The notes under the pieces: generated by a model | Database searches by the model: none | Told to the model about the DNA's origin: nothing | What the model saw: only the letters and a program-made list of their open reading frames with translations | Part shown: one piece after another, positions 1-11,800 of the stretch | Position numbering within the stretch: position 1 is the first letter of the stretch | Layout: the number at the start of each line of letters is the position of its first letter | Translations under genes and position numbers: made by a program | Assembly: GCF_018143015.1 (NCBI RefSeq) | Contig: NC_054746.1 | Span: 38,628,687-38,692,686, forward strand | DNA: 64,000 bases | From: Lytechinus variegatus | Lineage: Eukaryota > Echinodermata > Echinoidea > Temnopleuroida > Toxopneustidae | Direction of reading: 5' to 3'

Positions 1-394
1 GTAGCTCTTCAAGGAGTCCGTTGACCCCCAATTTTTTTTCCTATTCGAATAGAGTATGAATTGGAGATATGATTTTATGCCACATTTGACCCTTAAAAAC
101 ATCGTGACGTCATCAACATGGCGTCGGAACTAAAAATTAGTGTTTTCTGTTTCATGATGTAACAACACCCATGTAAATTGATTCTAATTACGTAAATATT
201 GGTCTTTTCTCGCCAAATTTTCAATATGTTTTACCTTAGAATGTACCCTTTAGACAATATGTCCATTGTTTCATTTTAAAGCTTGTACTATTCTCAAAAC
301 TGGAATTTGTACTAGGTTTGTCATCATGACATTTTTCTACTTGCAACAATTTACATTGACAATATGTTTCCTGTTTTGCGTTCCTGTCTGTCCG

Positions 395-490
395 GAAGAT
401 CGTGGTCGACTGGATAACGCACCTGCCTGGTAACGCTAGGGTCGGTGGTTCAAACCTCGCTTGACTCTCTTTTTTTTTTTTTTTTTTTTC
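395..490 (+). repeat. tRNA-derived (SINE-like) Pol III module, unit 1
   Basis: TGGTCGACTGG (403-413) matches the tRNA A box, and GGTTCAAACC (447-456) matches the B box, 44 bp downstream. About 14 bp later comes a run of roughly 20 T, as in a Pol III terminator. The acceptor and T stems do not pair well, so this is a decayed tRNA-derived sequence and not a functional tRNA gene. The A box recurs in the other units at 1576, 2751, 3924, 5097 and 6270, and the B box at about 1620, 2795, 3968, 5141 and 6314. Unit 5 has one change between the boxes (CCTACCTGG in place of CCTGCCTGG). Transcription is an inference. Confidence 0.7.
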
Positions 491-500
491 CTTTATTATT

Positions 501-532
501 AGGTGGTCTGTCATGAATATGACAGATCACCT
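501..532. repeat. Hairpin within the array unit
   Basis: Arms 501-514 and 519-532 are inverted copies (AGGTGGTCTGTCAT against AGGTGATCTGTCAT) with a GAAT loop and one mismatch, which would be a G-U pair in RNA. It lies directly after the T tract of the Pol III module and recurs in every unit. A half-copy with the same sequence occurs outside the array near 8327. Confidence 0.85.
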
Positions 533-670
533 ATTATATTCGTCAGATTTTACTTTATTTATTTTTATTGCCAAATTTTGTCGCCAGGTTATCTCAAAAT
601 CGGGCCTGTCAAATTTCTTGATTTTCTTGTCATGTATGGATATTATTGTGGAATCGCGAAACGAAACTTT

Positions 671-698
671 TCAAGGTCATCAAATCGTGATGACGTCA
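671..698. promoter_or_regulatory. CRE palindrome and extended AGGTCA half-site in each unit
   Basis: A perfect CRE octamer TGACGTCA lies at 691-698, and a second at 105-112 in the same unit. TCAAGGTCA at 671-679 matches an ERR/SF1-type extended half-site. The same positions are conserved in the other units (for example CREs at 1277-1284 and 1866-1873 in unit 2). The motif matches are visible; regulatory use is inference. Confidence 0.45.
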
Positions 699-817
699 TC
701 TAGGCGCCATTTTGTAAAATTAAATTATTGATCATATCATCGCAACTAATCATCATAAATCATTCATATTTGCACCATATTAAGTTCAGATGACAGGTCA
801 TCAGGACATGTCAACAG

Positions 818-834
818 AGGTCATGCAAAGGTCA
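818..834 (+). promoter_or_regulatory. Perfect DR5 (retinoic-acid-response-type) repeat
   Basis: AGGTCA-TGCAA-AGGTCA is two perfect half-sites spaced by 5 bp, the class bound by RAR/RXR in animals. It repeats at 1993-2009, 3166-3182, 4341-4357, 5513-5529 and 6686-6702, so the array presents at least six identical sites about 1.17 kb apart. Binding is not shown by the sequence. Confidence 0.5.
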
Positions 835-3800
835 CGACGCGCACGTACGCGCGCGTCAAAATTTAAAAATTTTCCAAATCAACCGTGGTCAAGTTTGGGT
901 ACGTTTCAGGCCATTTTGAGCGTGTCAAAAATTTGCGCGCGCACAGGTATGCGTGCGCGTTTTGGCTCCTACCATCGGTATGCATCTTCGAGACGTCATT
1001 TATTTTATGTCTGTCCACTGTCCATTATCTTCTGATTAATTTGATACCTCATTCAGCCTCTTACGACCAATAATACGCAAATGCGCGTCAATTCAAATGT
1101 GCTTTACACGCGCATGCAAACTCGCAAAATAAGTCAAAAGTGGGCAAAAATATGCCTATATAAAATTCACTGTAGCTCTTCAAGGAGTCCGTTGACCCCC
1201 AATTTTTTTTTCCTATTCGAATAGAGTATGAATTGGAGATATGATTTTATGCCACATTTGACCCTTAAAAACATCGTGACGTCATCAACATGGCGTCGGA
1301 ACTAAAAATTAGTGTTTTCTGTTTCATGATGTAACAACACCCATGTAAATTGATTCTAATTACGTAAATATTGGTCTTTTCTCGCCAAATTTTCAATATG
1401 TTTTACCTTAGAATGTACCCTTTAGACAATATGTCCATTGTTTCATTTTAAAGCTTGTACTATTCTCAAAACTGGAATTTGTACTAGGTTTGTCATCATG
1501 ACATTTTTCTACTTGCAACAATTTACATTGACAATATGTTTCCTGTTTTGCGCTTCCTGTCTGTCCGAAAGATCGTGGTCGACTGGATAACGCACCTGCC
1601 TGGTAACGCTAGGGTCGGTGGTTCAAACCTCGCTTGACTCTCTTTTTTTTTTTTTTTTTTTTTTCCTTTATTATTAGGTGGTCTGTCATGAATATGACAG
1701 ATCACCTATTATATTCGTCAGATTTTACTTTATTTATTTTTATTGCCAAATTTTGTCGCCAGGTTATCTCAAAATCGGGCCTGTCAAATTTCTTGATTTT
1801 CATGTCATGTATGGATATTATTGTGGAATCGCGAAACGAAACTTTTCAAGGTCATCAAATCGTGATGACGTCATCTAGGCGCCATTTTGTAAAATTAAAT
1901 TATTGATCATATCATCGCAACTAATCATCATAAATCATTCATATTTGCACCATATTAAGTTCAGATGACAGGTCATCAGGACATGTCAACAGAGGTCATG
2001 CAAAGGTCACGACGCGCACGTACGCGCGCGTCAAAATTTAAAAATTTTCCAAATCAACCGTGGTCAAGTTTGGGTACGTTTCAGGCCATTTTGAGCGTGT
2101 CAAAAATTTGCGCGCGCACAGGTATGCGTGCGCGTTTTGGCTCCTACCATCGGTATGCATCTTCGAGACGTCATTTATTTTATGTCTGTCCACTGTCCAT
2201 TATCTTCTGATTAATTTGATACCTCATTCAGCCTCTTACGACCAATAATACGCAAATGCGCGTCAATTCAAATGTGCTTTACACGCGCATGCAAACTCGC
2301 AAAATAAGTCAAAAGTGGGCAAAAATATGCCTATATAAAATTCACTGTAGCTCTTCAAGGAGTCCGTTGACCCCCAATTTTTTTTTCCTATTCGAATAGA
2401 GTATGAATTGGAGATATGATTTTATGCCACATTTGACCCTTAAAAACATCGTGACGTCATCAACATGGCGTCGGAACTAAAAATTAGTGTTTTCTGTTTC
2501 ATGATGTCACAACACTCATGTAAATTGATTCTAATTACGTAAATATTGGTCTTTTCTCGCCAAATTTTAAATATGTTTTACCTTAGAATGTACCCTTTAG
2601 ACAATATGTCCATTGTTTCATTTTAAAGCTTGTACTATTCTCAAAACTGGAATTTGTACTAGGTTTGTCATCATGACATTTTTCTACTTGCAACAATTTA
2701 CATTGACAATATGTTTCCTGTTTTGCGCTTCCTGTCTGTCCGAAAGATCGTGGTCGACTGGATAACGCACCTGCCTGGTAACGCTAGGGTCGGTGGTTCA
2801 AACCTCGCTTGACTCTCTTTTTTTTTTTTTTTTTTTTCCTTTATTATTAGGTGGTCTGTCATGAATATGACAGATCACCTATTATATTCGTCAGATTTTA
2901 CTTTATTTATTTTTATTGCCAAATTTTGTCGCCAGGTTATCTCAAAATCGGGCCTGTCAAATTTCTTGATTTTCATGTCATGTATGGATATTATTGTGGA
3001 ATCGCGAAACGAAACTTTTCAAGGTCATCAAATCGTGATGACGTCATCTAGGCGCCATTTTGTAAAATTAAATTATTGATCATATCATCGCAACTAATCA
3101 TCATAAATCATTCATATTTGCACCATATTAAGTTCAGATGACAGGTCATCAGGACATGTCAACAGAGGTCATGCAAAGGTCACGACGCGCACGTACGCGC
3201 GCGTCAAAATTTAAAAATTTTCCAAATCAACCGTGGTCAAGTTTGGGTACGTTTCAGGCCATTTTGAGCGTGTCAAAAATTTGCGCGCGCACAGGTATGC
3301 GTGCGCGTTTTGGCTCCTACCATCGGTATGCATCTTCGAGACGTCATTTATTTTATGTCTGTCCACTGTCCATTATCTTCTGATTAATTTGATACCTCAT
3401 TCAGCCTCTTACGACCAATAATACGCAAATGCGCGTCAATTCAAATGTGCTTTACACGCGCATGCAAACTCGCAAAATAAGTCAAAAGTGGGCAAAAATA
3501 TGCCTATATAAAATTCACTGTAGCTCTTCAAGGAGTCCGTTGACCCCCAATTTTTTTTTCCTATTCGAATAGAGTATGAATTGGAGATATGATTTTATGC
3601 CACATTTGACCCTTAAAAACATCGTGACGTCATCAACATGGCGTCGGAACTAAAAATTAGTGTTTTCTGTTTCATGATGTAACAACACCCATGTAAATTG
3701 ATTCTAATTACGTAAATATTGGTCTTTTCTCGCCAAATTTTCAATATGTTTTACCTTAGAATGTACCCTTTAGACAATATGTCCATTGTTTCATTTTAAA

Positions 3801-6800
3801 GCTTGTACTATTCTCAAAACTGGAATTTGTACTAGGTTTGTCATCATGACATTTTTCTACTTGCAACAATTTACATTGACAATATGTTTCCTGTTTTGCG
3901 CTTCCTGTCTGTCCGGAAGATCGTGGTCGACTGGATAACGCACCTGCCTGGTAACGCTAGGGTCGGTGGTTCAAACCTCGCTTGACTCTCTTTTTTTTTT
4001 TTTTTTTTTTTTCCTTTATTATTAGGTGGTCTGTCATGAATATGACAGATCACCTATTATATTCGTCAGATTTTACTTTATTTATTTTTATTGCCAAATT
4101 TTGTCGCCAGGTTATCTCAAAATCGGGCCTGTCAAATTTCTTGATTTTCATGTCATGTATGGATATTATTGTGGAATCGCGAAACGAAACTTTTCAAGGT
4201 CATCAAATCGTGATGACGTCATCTAGGCGCCATTTTGTAAAATTAAATTATTGATCATATCATCGCAACTAATCATCATAAATCATTCATATTTGCACCA
4301 TATTAAGTTCAGATGACAGGTCATCAGGACATGTCAACAGAGGTCATGCAAAGGTCACGACGCGCACGTACGCGCGCGTCAAAATTTAAAAATTTTCCAA
4401 ATCAACCGTGGTCAAGTTTGGGTACGTTTCAGGCCATTTTGAGCATGTCAAAAATTTGCGCGCGCACAGGTATGCGTGCGCGTTTTGGCTCCTACCATCG
4501 GTATGCATCTTCGAGTCGTCATTTATTTTATGTCTGTCCACTGTCCATTATCTTCTGATTAATTTGATACCTCATTCAGCCTCTTACGACCAATAATACG
4601 CAAATGCGCGTCAATTCAAATGTGCTTTACACGCGCATGCAAACTCGCAAAATAAGTCAAAAGTGGGCAAAAATATGCCTATATAAAATTCACTGTAGCT
4701 CTTCAAGGAGTCCGTTGACCCCAATTTTTTTTTCCTATTCGAATAGAGTATGAATTGGAGATATGATTTTATGCCACATTTGACCCTTAAAAACATCGTG
4801 ACGTCATCAACATGGCGTCGGAACTAAAAATTAGTGTTTTCTGTTTCATGATGTCACAACACCCATGTAAATTGATTCTAATTACGTAAATATTGGTCTT
4901 TTCTCGCCAAATTTTCAATATGTTTTACCTTAGAATGTACCCTTTAGACAATATGTCCATTGTTTCATTTTAAAGCTTGTACTATTCTCAAAACTGGAAT
5001 TTGTACTAGGTTTGTCATCATGACATTTTTCTACTTGCAACAATTTACATTGACAATATGTTTCCTGTTTTGCGTTCCTGTCTGTCCGGAAGATCGTGGT
5101 CGACTGGATAACGCACCTACCTGGTAACGCTAGGGTCGGTGGTTCAAACCTCGCTTGACTCTCTTTTTTTTTTTTTTTTTTTTTCCTTTATTATTAGGTG
5201 GTCTGTCATGAATATGACAGATCACCTATTATATTCGTCAGATTTTACTTTATTTATTTTTATTGCCAAATTTTGTCGCCAGGTTATCTCAAAATCGGGC
5301 CTGTCAAATTTCTTGATTTTCTTGTCATGTATGGATATTATTGTGGAATCGCGAAACGAAACTTTTCAAGGTCATCAAATCGTGATGACGTCATCTAGGC
5401 GCCATTTTGTAAAATTAAATTATTGATCATATCATCGCAACTAATCATCATAAATCATTCATATTTGCACCATATTAAGTTCAGATGACAGGTCATCAGG
5501 ACATGTCAACAGAGGTCATGCAAAGGTCACGACGCGCACGTACGCGCGCGTCAAAATTTAAAAATTTTCCAAATCAACCGTGGTCAAGTTTGGGTACGTT
5601 TCAGGCCATTTTGAGCATGTCAAAAATTTGCGCGCGCACAGGTATGCGTGCGCGTTTTGGCTCCTACCATCGGTATGCATCTTCGAGACGTCATTTATTT
5701 TATGTCTGTCCACTGTCCATTATCTTCTGATTAATTTGATACCTCATTCAGCCTCTTACGACCAATAATACGCAAATGCGCGTCAATTCAAATGTGCTTT
5801 ACACGCGCATGCAAACTCGCAAAATAAGTCAAAAGTGGGCAAAAATATGCCTATATAAAATTCACTGTAGCTCTTCAAGGAGTCCGTTGACCCCCAATTT
5901 TTTTTTCCTATTCGAATAGAGTATGAATTGGAGATATGATTTTATGCCACATTTGACCCTTAAAAACATCGTGACGTCATCAACATGGCGTCGGAACTAA
6001 AAATTAGTGTTTTCTGTTTCATGATGTAACAACACCCATGTAAATTGATTCTAATTACGTAAATATTGGTCTTTTCTCGCCAAATTTTCAATATGTTTTA
6101 CCTTAGAATGTACCCTTTAGACAATATGTCCATTGTTTCATTTTAAAGCTTGTACTATTCTCAAAACTGGAATTTGTACTAGGTTTGTCATCATGACATT
6201 TTTCTACTTGCAACAATTTACATTGACAATATGTTTCCTGTTTTGCGTTCCTGTCTGTCCGGAAGATCGTGGTCGACTGGATAACGCACCTGCCTGGTAA
6301 CGCTAGGGTCGGTGGTTCAAACCTCGCTTGACTCTCTTTTTTTTTTTTTTTTTTTTTCCTTTATTATTAGGTGGTCTGTCATGAATATGACAGATCACCT
6401 ATTATATTCGTCAGATTTTACTTTATTTATTTTTATTGCCAAATTTTGTCGCCAGGTTATCTCAAAATCGGGCCTGTCAAATTTCTTGATTTTCATGTCA
6501 TGTATGGATATTATTGTGGAATCGCGAAACGAAACTTTTCAAGGTCATCAAATCGTGATGACGTCATCTAGGCGCCATTTTGTAAAATTAAATTATTGAT
6601 CATATCATCGCAACTAATCATCATAAATCATTCATATTTGCACCATATTAAGTTCAGATGACAGGTCATCAGGACATGTCAACAGAGGTCATGCAAAGGT
6701 CACGACGCGCACGTACGCGCGCGTCAAAATTTAAAAATTTTCCAAATCAACCGTGGTCAAGTTTGGGTACGTTTCAGGCCATTTTGAGCATGTCAAAAAT

Positions 6801-7075
6801 TTGCGCGCGCACAGGTATGCGTGCGCGTTTTGGCTCCTACCATCGGTATGCATCTTCGAGTCGTCATTTATTTTATGTCTGTCCACTGTCCATTATCTTC
6901 TGATTAATTTGATACCTCATTCAGCCTCTTACGACCAATAATACGCAAATGCGCGTCAATTCAAATGTGCTTTACACGCGCGTGCAAACTCGCAAAATAA
7001 GTCAAAAGTGGGCAAAAATATGCCTATATAAAATTCACTGTAGCTCTTCAAGGAGTCCGTTGACCCCAAATTTTT

Positions 7076-8325
7076 CCTCACTCTTGGATATAGTAAATAT
7101 AGAGATTGCTTAAATACCACAAAATTATGTTCGAAATAAAAATTATACATTTTCGCAATATACGTCAACGTATTTATGCATATTTGACCGTATCTTTTTT
7201 ATTAGTGGTCAGTTTTCTCTCAAATTTTGATATGATGTACTCGAAACGATTCTCTACAAATAACGTGTGAATAATTTTCACTTTTGATCACAGCATCAAT
7301 GTGTTGTGACCTGTTTAAATTTTTGCCAATTTTTTCTGGGCCTAATTTCTGAGAATTTTTTTATTAAAATGTTTTATTAATCAATTTTACGGTCTTCCTG
7401 TAAATTTCAAGCCCACTGGTTTTGCGGTTTTTCATGTAGGACATTTTTCGTAGTTTTTCCGGAACTTTTTAAGAGCTAATTTTAACATTGTAAAAGATCA
7501 TTTATGTATTTTCTTAGTAAACGCTACAATATTGAAACGCTATTGCGTTGAAAAATTTCATTCCGGACATTTTGTGGAATTTTCCGGATTTTTTTTTTAT
7601 TTGGTTATTTGGTTATGCAATTTACTTAAATATACATTTTACCGAAATTCTTCGGGAAAATTGCCTGGATTTGAATCTTTCACCTGACTTTTTTTCAGTA
7701 AAATCATCAAGAAAGAATTTTCAAGCAAATGTTAAAGTCATACACAATTGATAAATGGATATTGAAAATTCTTGACGGAAAATATAATGTGAAATGTATA
7801 GGAATTTGCAGAAATTTTGCAAACATTCCCCCCCCCAAAAAAAAAAAATCTACTTAATTCTTTTATCAAATACATCCTTAATGAGTTTTGAAGTGAATGT
7901 TGTGAAACTGTAGCATTGTCAAATTTCTCATTAAAAATAATTCAAATTTAGCAGAAGTTTTGAATAAAAATATTTAAGACATTTTAGTTTTCCAAAAGTA
8001 TCACCTATGAATTTTCAAGCATTCTGTGAAACTGATACCCACTGACACTGAAAATTCTTGCTTGAAATCTTAAAAGAAAAATTGCTGACACAATAGATAA
8101 TTTTAAAAAGTATTTTACATAAAAATATGAAACTGTCGATTAAAAATTAGGTGCTCTGAAAATGAAGGCTCCTTTCAGCCAATTTCGGTAAATCGCCCCA
8201 CCTCATATTCTTAAGGAGTTTTTAAGGCATTTTACGTTTTCAACACTTCATTTCGTATTTACCGTATTGAATTATCACCAACATATTTATAACCATTAAC
8301 CATTAGCCGACACATAATAAAATTT
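7076..8325. other. AT-rich right flank of the array, no gene seen
   Basis: The first ~170 bp keep a faint resemblance to the unit: a CCTCACTCTTGGATATAGTA stretch against the unit's CCTATTCGAATAGAGTATGA, and a GGTCAGTTTTCTC stretch against GGTCTTTTCTCGCC. This may be an old, diverged copy. The rest is AT-rich with poly-C/poly-A near 7828-7850. No credible exon was found. Confidence 0.5.
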
Positions 8326-8366
8326 CATGACAGACCACCTAATTCGTCCTCATGACGAATTAAAAT
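8326..8366. repeat. Fragment related to the array hairpin
   Basis: ATGACAGACCACCTAATTCG at 8327 onward matches one arm and the downstream flank of the array hairpin (ATGACAGATCACCTATTATATTCG). It is followed by a separate short inverted repeat AATTCGTC-CTCAT-GACGAATT. This suggests the array unit contains part of a dispersed element that also exists singly. Confidence 0.5.
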
Positions 8367-9065
8367 CTTATTTCAAATTATATTTTTTCTTTTATGAGGA
8401 CATTAAACAATATACCACATGGTTTATATTTAGATTACTGCCCCAGGGGAGTGGGTACTTAGGAGAAGACCACAAATCCCTGATAATAAAGTACATGGCC
8501 TATGGGAAAGTTGTCCTTGCCCCTTGTCATAATTTACTTAATCTACATACTATTAGTGATCTCAATTTTTAAGTAGCTATAACTTTCTTATTGCTTGTCC
8601 GATTTCTTTCAAATTTTCACCATTATGTTTAATTTATTTTTCTCCTTCCCAACACAACATTTTATGGCCAAGGCTGGCTTCCCCTTTAAGTCATAAATCA
8701 ATTACACAGGGCTATATCATATAGCACAAGAAAGGCTCACCAGTCATGCGTAAAGTCATTTGTATCTTATGAACGGCTTTATGAAATACCCACCCGAATT
8801 ATCATTATGATGTGTATATACATGTATATGTAATAACTGAATAATTACTGTAGTCAGGTGTTTGGACTAACCAACCTTTCAAAGGTGATAAAGCAATCTT
8901 TCTGAAGCAAATCTATATCAAAATGAGAGATAAAACAAATTGCCACATGATTAAATTTCCAACGATTCGGACAGCATGATTCATAGGCAAGTAAAATTTG
9001 TTATATATTTTCATGTTTCAGTATATTTGTGACTAACCTATCAAATGTTTGTTTTGGTCCACTAG

Positions 9066-9200
9066 GCTGCTATGGTTCAATCCGGTGAATCGTATGAGTG
9101 ACCTATCACTGGATGAATTACACTTCCCTAATGGACTCCAACTATCACCCAAGGAAGACTTTCTCCTCATTGCAGAAACATCAAGATACAGAATATTAAA
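9066..9200 (+). CDS. APMAP: APMAP exon (internal, first in window)
   Basis: The acceptor is TCCACTAG; the exon begins with one base completing the previous codon. It encodes LLWFNPVNRM...FPNGLQLSPKEDFLLIAETS and ends at donor GTAAGT with two bases of the next codon. Confidence 0.88.
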
Positions 9201-10308
9201 GTAAGTATGGTATTACTTGTGGAGGTACATTGTAAAGGGTGTTTTATCAAACTTATGTCATAAATGAGGGTTGTTGTTTTTTCAGATAAGTATTTTGAGA
9301 ATAATTGTGATCAACATCAGATTCCTTCATGTGGAGGCATTGTGGTCTCGTGAACAAGTCTTTAGACTATAAATCACCAGGTATATAGGGTTCAGACACC
9401 ACTGCTATAATTCATAAGGACATTGATTTACCTTACCCAGGTAGGTTAAATGGGTACCAGACACAGAAATTGATTCCTTGAAAGAGTTGTGGTAGCTGCC
9501 ATGTCATCAGCTAATGCAATAATATGGTTGTACTGGGAGTATTAAATCTGACACTGACATTTTCTATTATCTTTGATTATGTAGATATCACTTGACTGGA
9601 CCTATGACAGGATCAACAGAAGTCTTCATTGATAATCTTCCAGGAATGCCTGATAATATCAGACCTAGTCGTAATGGAGGCTACTGGGTGGGTTTCGCAT
9701 TTGCTAGCAGCAGAAGAGGGCTTCTAACGGCGGACCTTCTTGCCCCATATCCTTGGATTAGGCGTCTTATAGCAAAAGTAGGTGATTTTATAGTGATACC
9801 CATGGTTATATTGGTTCCCTTACTAATGAAATAATTTAACATCCTTTCTTTTTGTTTATTATTAATTTATATTTATAAGCCTTTCAAATCCTTGTCTAAT
9901 GAATTTAGTCCATTTATACCAGAAACCTTTACTAATACAAGATTGAATCCTGTAACTTTCTTCCCATTCCATGCTTACTAAGTTATTGTATATATGCATA
10001 ATCTTTGGTTTTATCTGATAATGAAAGTCAAGCTATTGAAATTTGCTTAGATTAAGCAAGCAAAAGATGGGCTTTGATAAACATTGTACAATTTTTTTTC
10101 TTTACAGGTCATTGATCCTACTCAAATAGTTAATCTGATGCCGCAGTATGGTCTGATCATAGAACTAAACCAGGAAGGTGAGATCGTCCAGAGTCTTCAT
10201 GATCCTACAGGAAAGATAGTACCTTCAGTCAGTGAGGTTCTTGATACAGGAAAAGCTCTCTATCTGGGTTCCTACCATGCACCTTACCTGCTTAAGTTAG
10301 ATATGTAA
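9066..10308 (+). CDS. APMAP: Adipocyte plasma membrane-associated protein-like, 3' part of gene
   Basis: Three coding exons (9066-9200, 9585-9777, 10108-10308) encode about 175 C-terminal residues of a strictosidine-synthase-like six-bladed propeller protein. Animal APMAP is a type II membrane glycoprotein reported to have arylesterase activity. Visible family hallmarks include FPNGLQLSPKEDFLLIAET, DNLPGMPDNIRPSRNGGYWV, PWIRRLIAK and a C-terminal SLHDPTGK...LYLGSYHAPYLLKLDM. Intron phases match across all joins, and all introns are GT-AG. The first exon starts mid-protein: the signal-anchor and early propeller blades are missing, so upstream exons must lie left of the window, beyond the tandem array. 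No frameshift or stop is seen. Hemomucin-like family members are the alternative; the SLHDP and PDNIRP segments favour APMAP. Confidence 0.9.
9585..9777 (+). CDS. APMAP: APMAP exon (penultimate)
   Basis: The acceptor is GATTATGTAG. The exon encodes the GPMTGSTEVFIDNLPGMPDN block and PWIRRLIAK, the most conserved part of the family, and ends in phase 0 at donor GTAGGT. Confidence 0.9.
10108..10308 (+). CDS. APMAP: APMAP last coding exon
   Basis: The acceptor is TTTCTTTACAG. The exon encodes VIDPTQIVNLMPQYGLIIEL through LLKLDM and stops at TAA 10306-10308. Confidence 0.92.
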   Translation, partial: VIDPTQIVNLMPQYGLIIELNQEGEIVQSLHDPTGKIVPSVSEVLDTGKALYLGSYHAPYLLKLDM

Positions 10309-11800
10309 TGGTGTATTGTATCGCTTAAACACTTCATGATTATGAAGTACAATATAGGCATATCTTTTTGATTTAAAATGTACTTTTTTATGTCTTTCCC
10401 CAGTCAGGATTCCATTTCCAGAAGTGTTATCAGTCATAACCACGTGATAACTATTTTGTTTTATTTTTAGTGCAATCCCTGGCATTTATAATTTTTATTT
10501 GAATTTCTAAGAATAGATGATAGAATTGATAAAATCTCAGGTTGATAAGCCTAAGGCTTCATGTGCATCCACTTTTATTAATAATGTACTGATAGAAAGA
10601 TTATGTTTTTGATTAGTAGACCCTAAATGGGATCAGTACTATTAAAACACATTGGATGATTGTTGTATTTTCATTGTTACGTGTTAGTCAAAAAATGAGA
10701 TGGGAGCCTTCTAAAGGCTCTGTTTTTATTTTTGTGTCAACCCATTTCTTGTGATTGATCTGAAATGAATTGCAGTTCTAACATTGTATTTTAGAAAATA
10801 TGGAATTATGAGTGTATATGTGTTGTGAAGTATGGATTGCTTTGCTTAAACAAAACAATCTTGAAGAAACACATATGTAATGTTGATTGTGGGAATGTAT
10901 TTTTGTGTAGAAAATGACTTAATGTAGTAATGAGCTATGTCTCATGTGTTTAGTTTGTATTAACAAGTTGGTGAGTTTCCAACATCACAATTCACCAATG
11001 TTTTCTTGACTTCAAGAGTAGCATGTGCATTTAATAGATTTCAATTAGTGTACATGCACAACATGATCTATCATTACAATGACAAGTGAATCCTGCAAAT
11101 TGCTTGAAGGAATACAAGGACATTTTATGGAAACCTCAGTGTGTTTAACTTACACGTATTGTTAAAAATAGTGAAGTGTTTCTATTTAAGAGAAAGAAAG
11201 AAACGATTCCATGTATGTGTGCTTTATGTTGTTTATGAAATGCAACAGGGGAAACTTGTACACTGATGTATATCCAAGAATATTAGTCTTAAGTTACCTT
11301 TTCAAACTTAAATCTGTGCAAGAAAAAAAAACACTTGTTGTTCTTTATGTACATTTAAGGCTTGTCTAGACAGGACATAGCAGAGCTTAAAAACATTGCT
11401 CAAGAACATTTTGTGTTTGAAGTCGACGAGATGTCAGTTATAAAATACAATTTTGCAGAGGCAAGAGACAGCTCTAGTTTTGCAAAATAACAATAGAGTC
11501 ACCAGTATGATCAGATTTTCAGATTAAGTTGGTGCAAAATGTACACCTAGACTTGACTGGATAAATACATTTATGATATCTATCAATATGATTTCACATC
11601 TAGTGATCTTATCAAAAGAAATCAATATTGAACAGCAAATTTTGTACTGGAGCCTTTGGGTTTATTTGTCAGATTTTGCTTGTTTTAGGAATATGCTCTC
11701 AATCCTCTCATATTGAATAGGCATTTGATGTGCATTTTTAACATACTCTATATAGATAATAATGGGCAATATCTTTATGTAGACTTGAACTGTTCAATAT
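10309..11800. other. APMAP 3' UTR and intergenic DNA
   Basis: AT-rich, non-coding. No AATAAA polyadenylation signal stood out close to the stop, so the 3' UTR end is undetermined. No other gene or repeat was recognised. Confidence 0.5.

Larger units (their letters stand above)
1..7075. repeat. Tandem array, six ~1.17-kb units (macrosatellite-like)
   Basis: Six near-identical copies begin at 1, 1172, 2347, 3520, 4695 and 5867, with a stub from 7040. Unit lengths are 1171, 1175, 1173, 1175, 1172 and 1173 bp; much of the length variation comes from the T tract. Each unit opens with GTAGCTCTTCAAGGAGTCCG and ends with a TATATAAAATTCACT stretch. Because the first base of the window is already at this opening, the array almost certainly extends further left. 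Copies differ at only a few scattered sites, which indicates recent amplification or continuing homogenisation. The 60-95-residue ORFs in each copy recur only because the DNA recurs; they resemble no known protein. Inside each unit are a tRNA-like Pol III promoter, a 14-bp-arm hairpin, two CRE palindromes, a DR5 nuclear-receptor-type repeat and a CpG-rich segment. Confidence 0.97.

Noticed and set aside
395-470. Functional tRNA genes in the array
   Set aside because: A and B boxes fit, but acceptor and T stems do not pair, so only a tRNA-derived promoter module is supported.
1-7039. Repeated 60-95-residue ORFs in every array unit
   Set aside because: They recur only because the DNA recurs, overlap in several frames, include poly-F from the T tract, and show no recognisable domain.
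8327-8572. 81-residue ORF upstream of APMAP
   Set aside because: It starts in repeat sequence, has no splice signals in register with APMAP, and does not resemble the propeller family.
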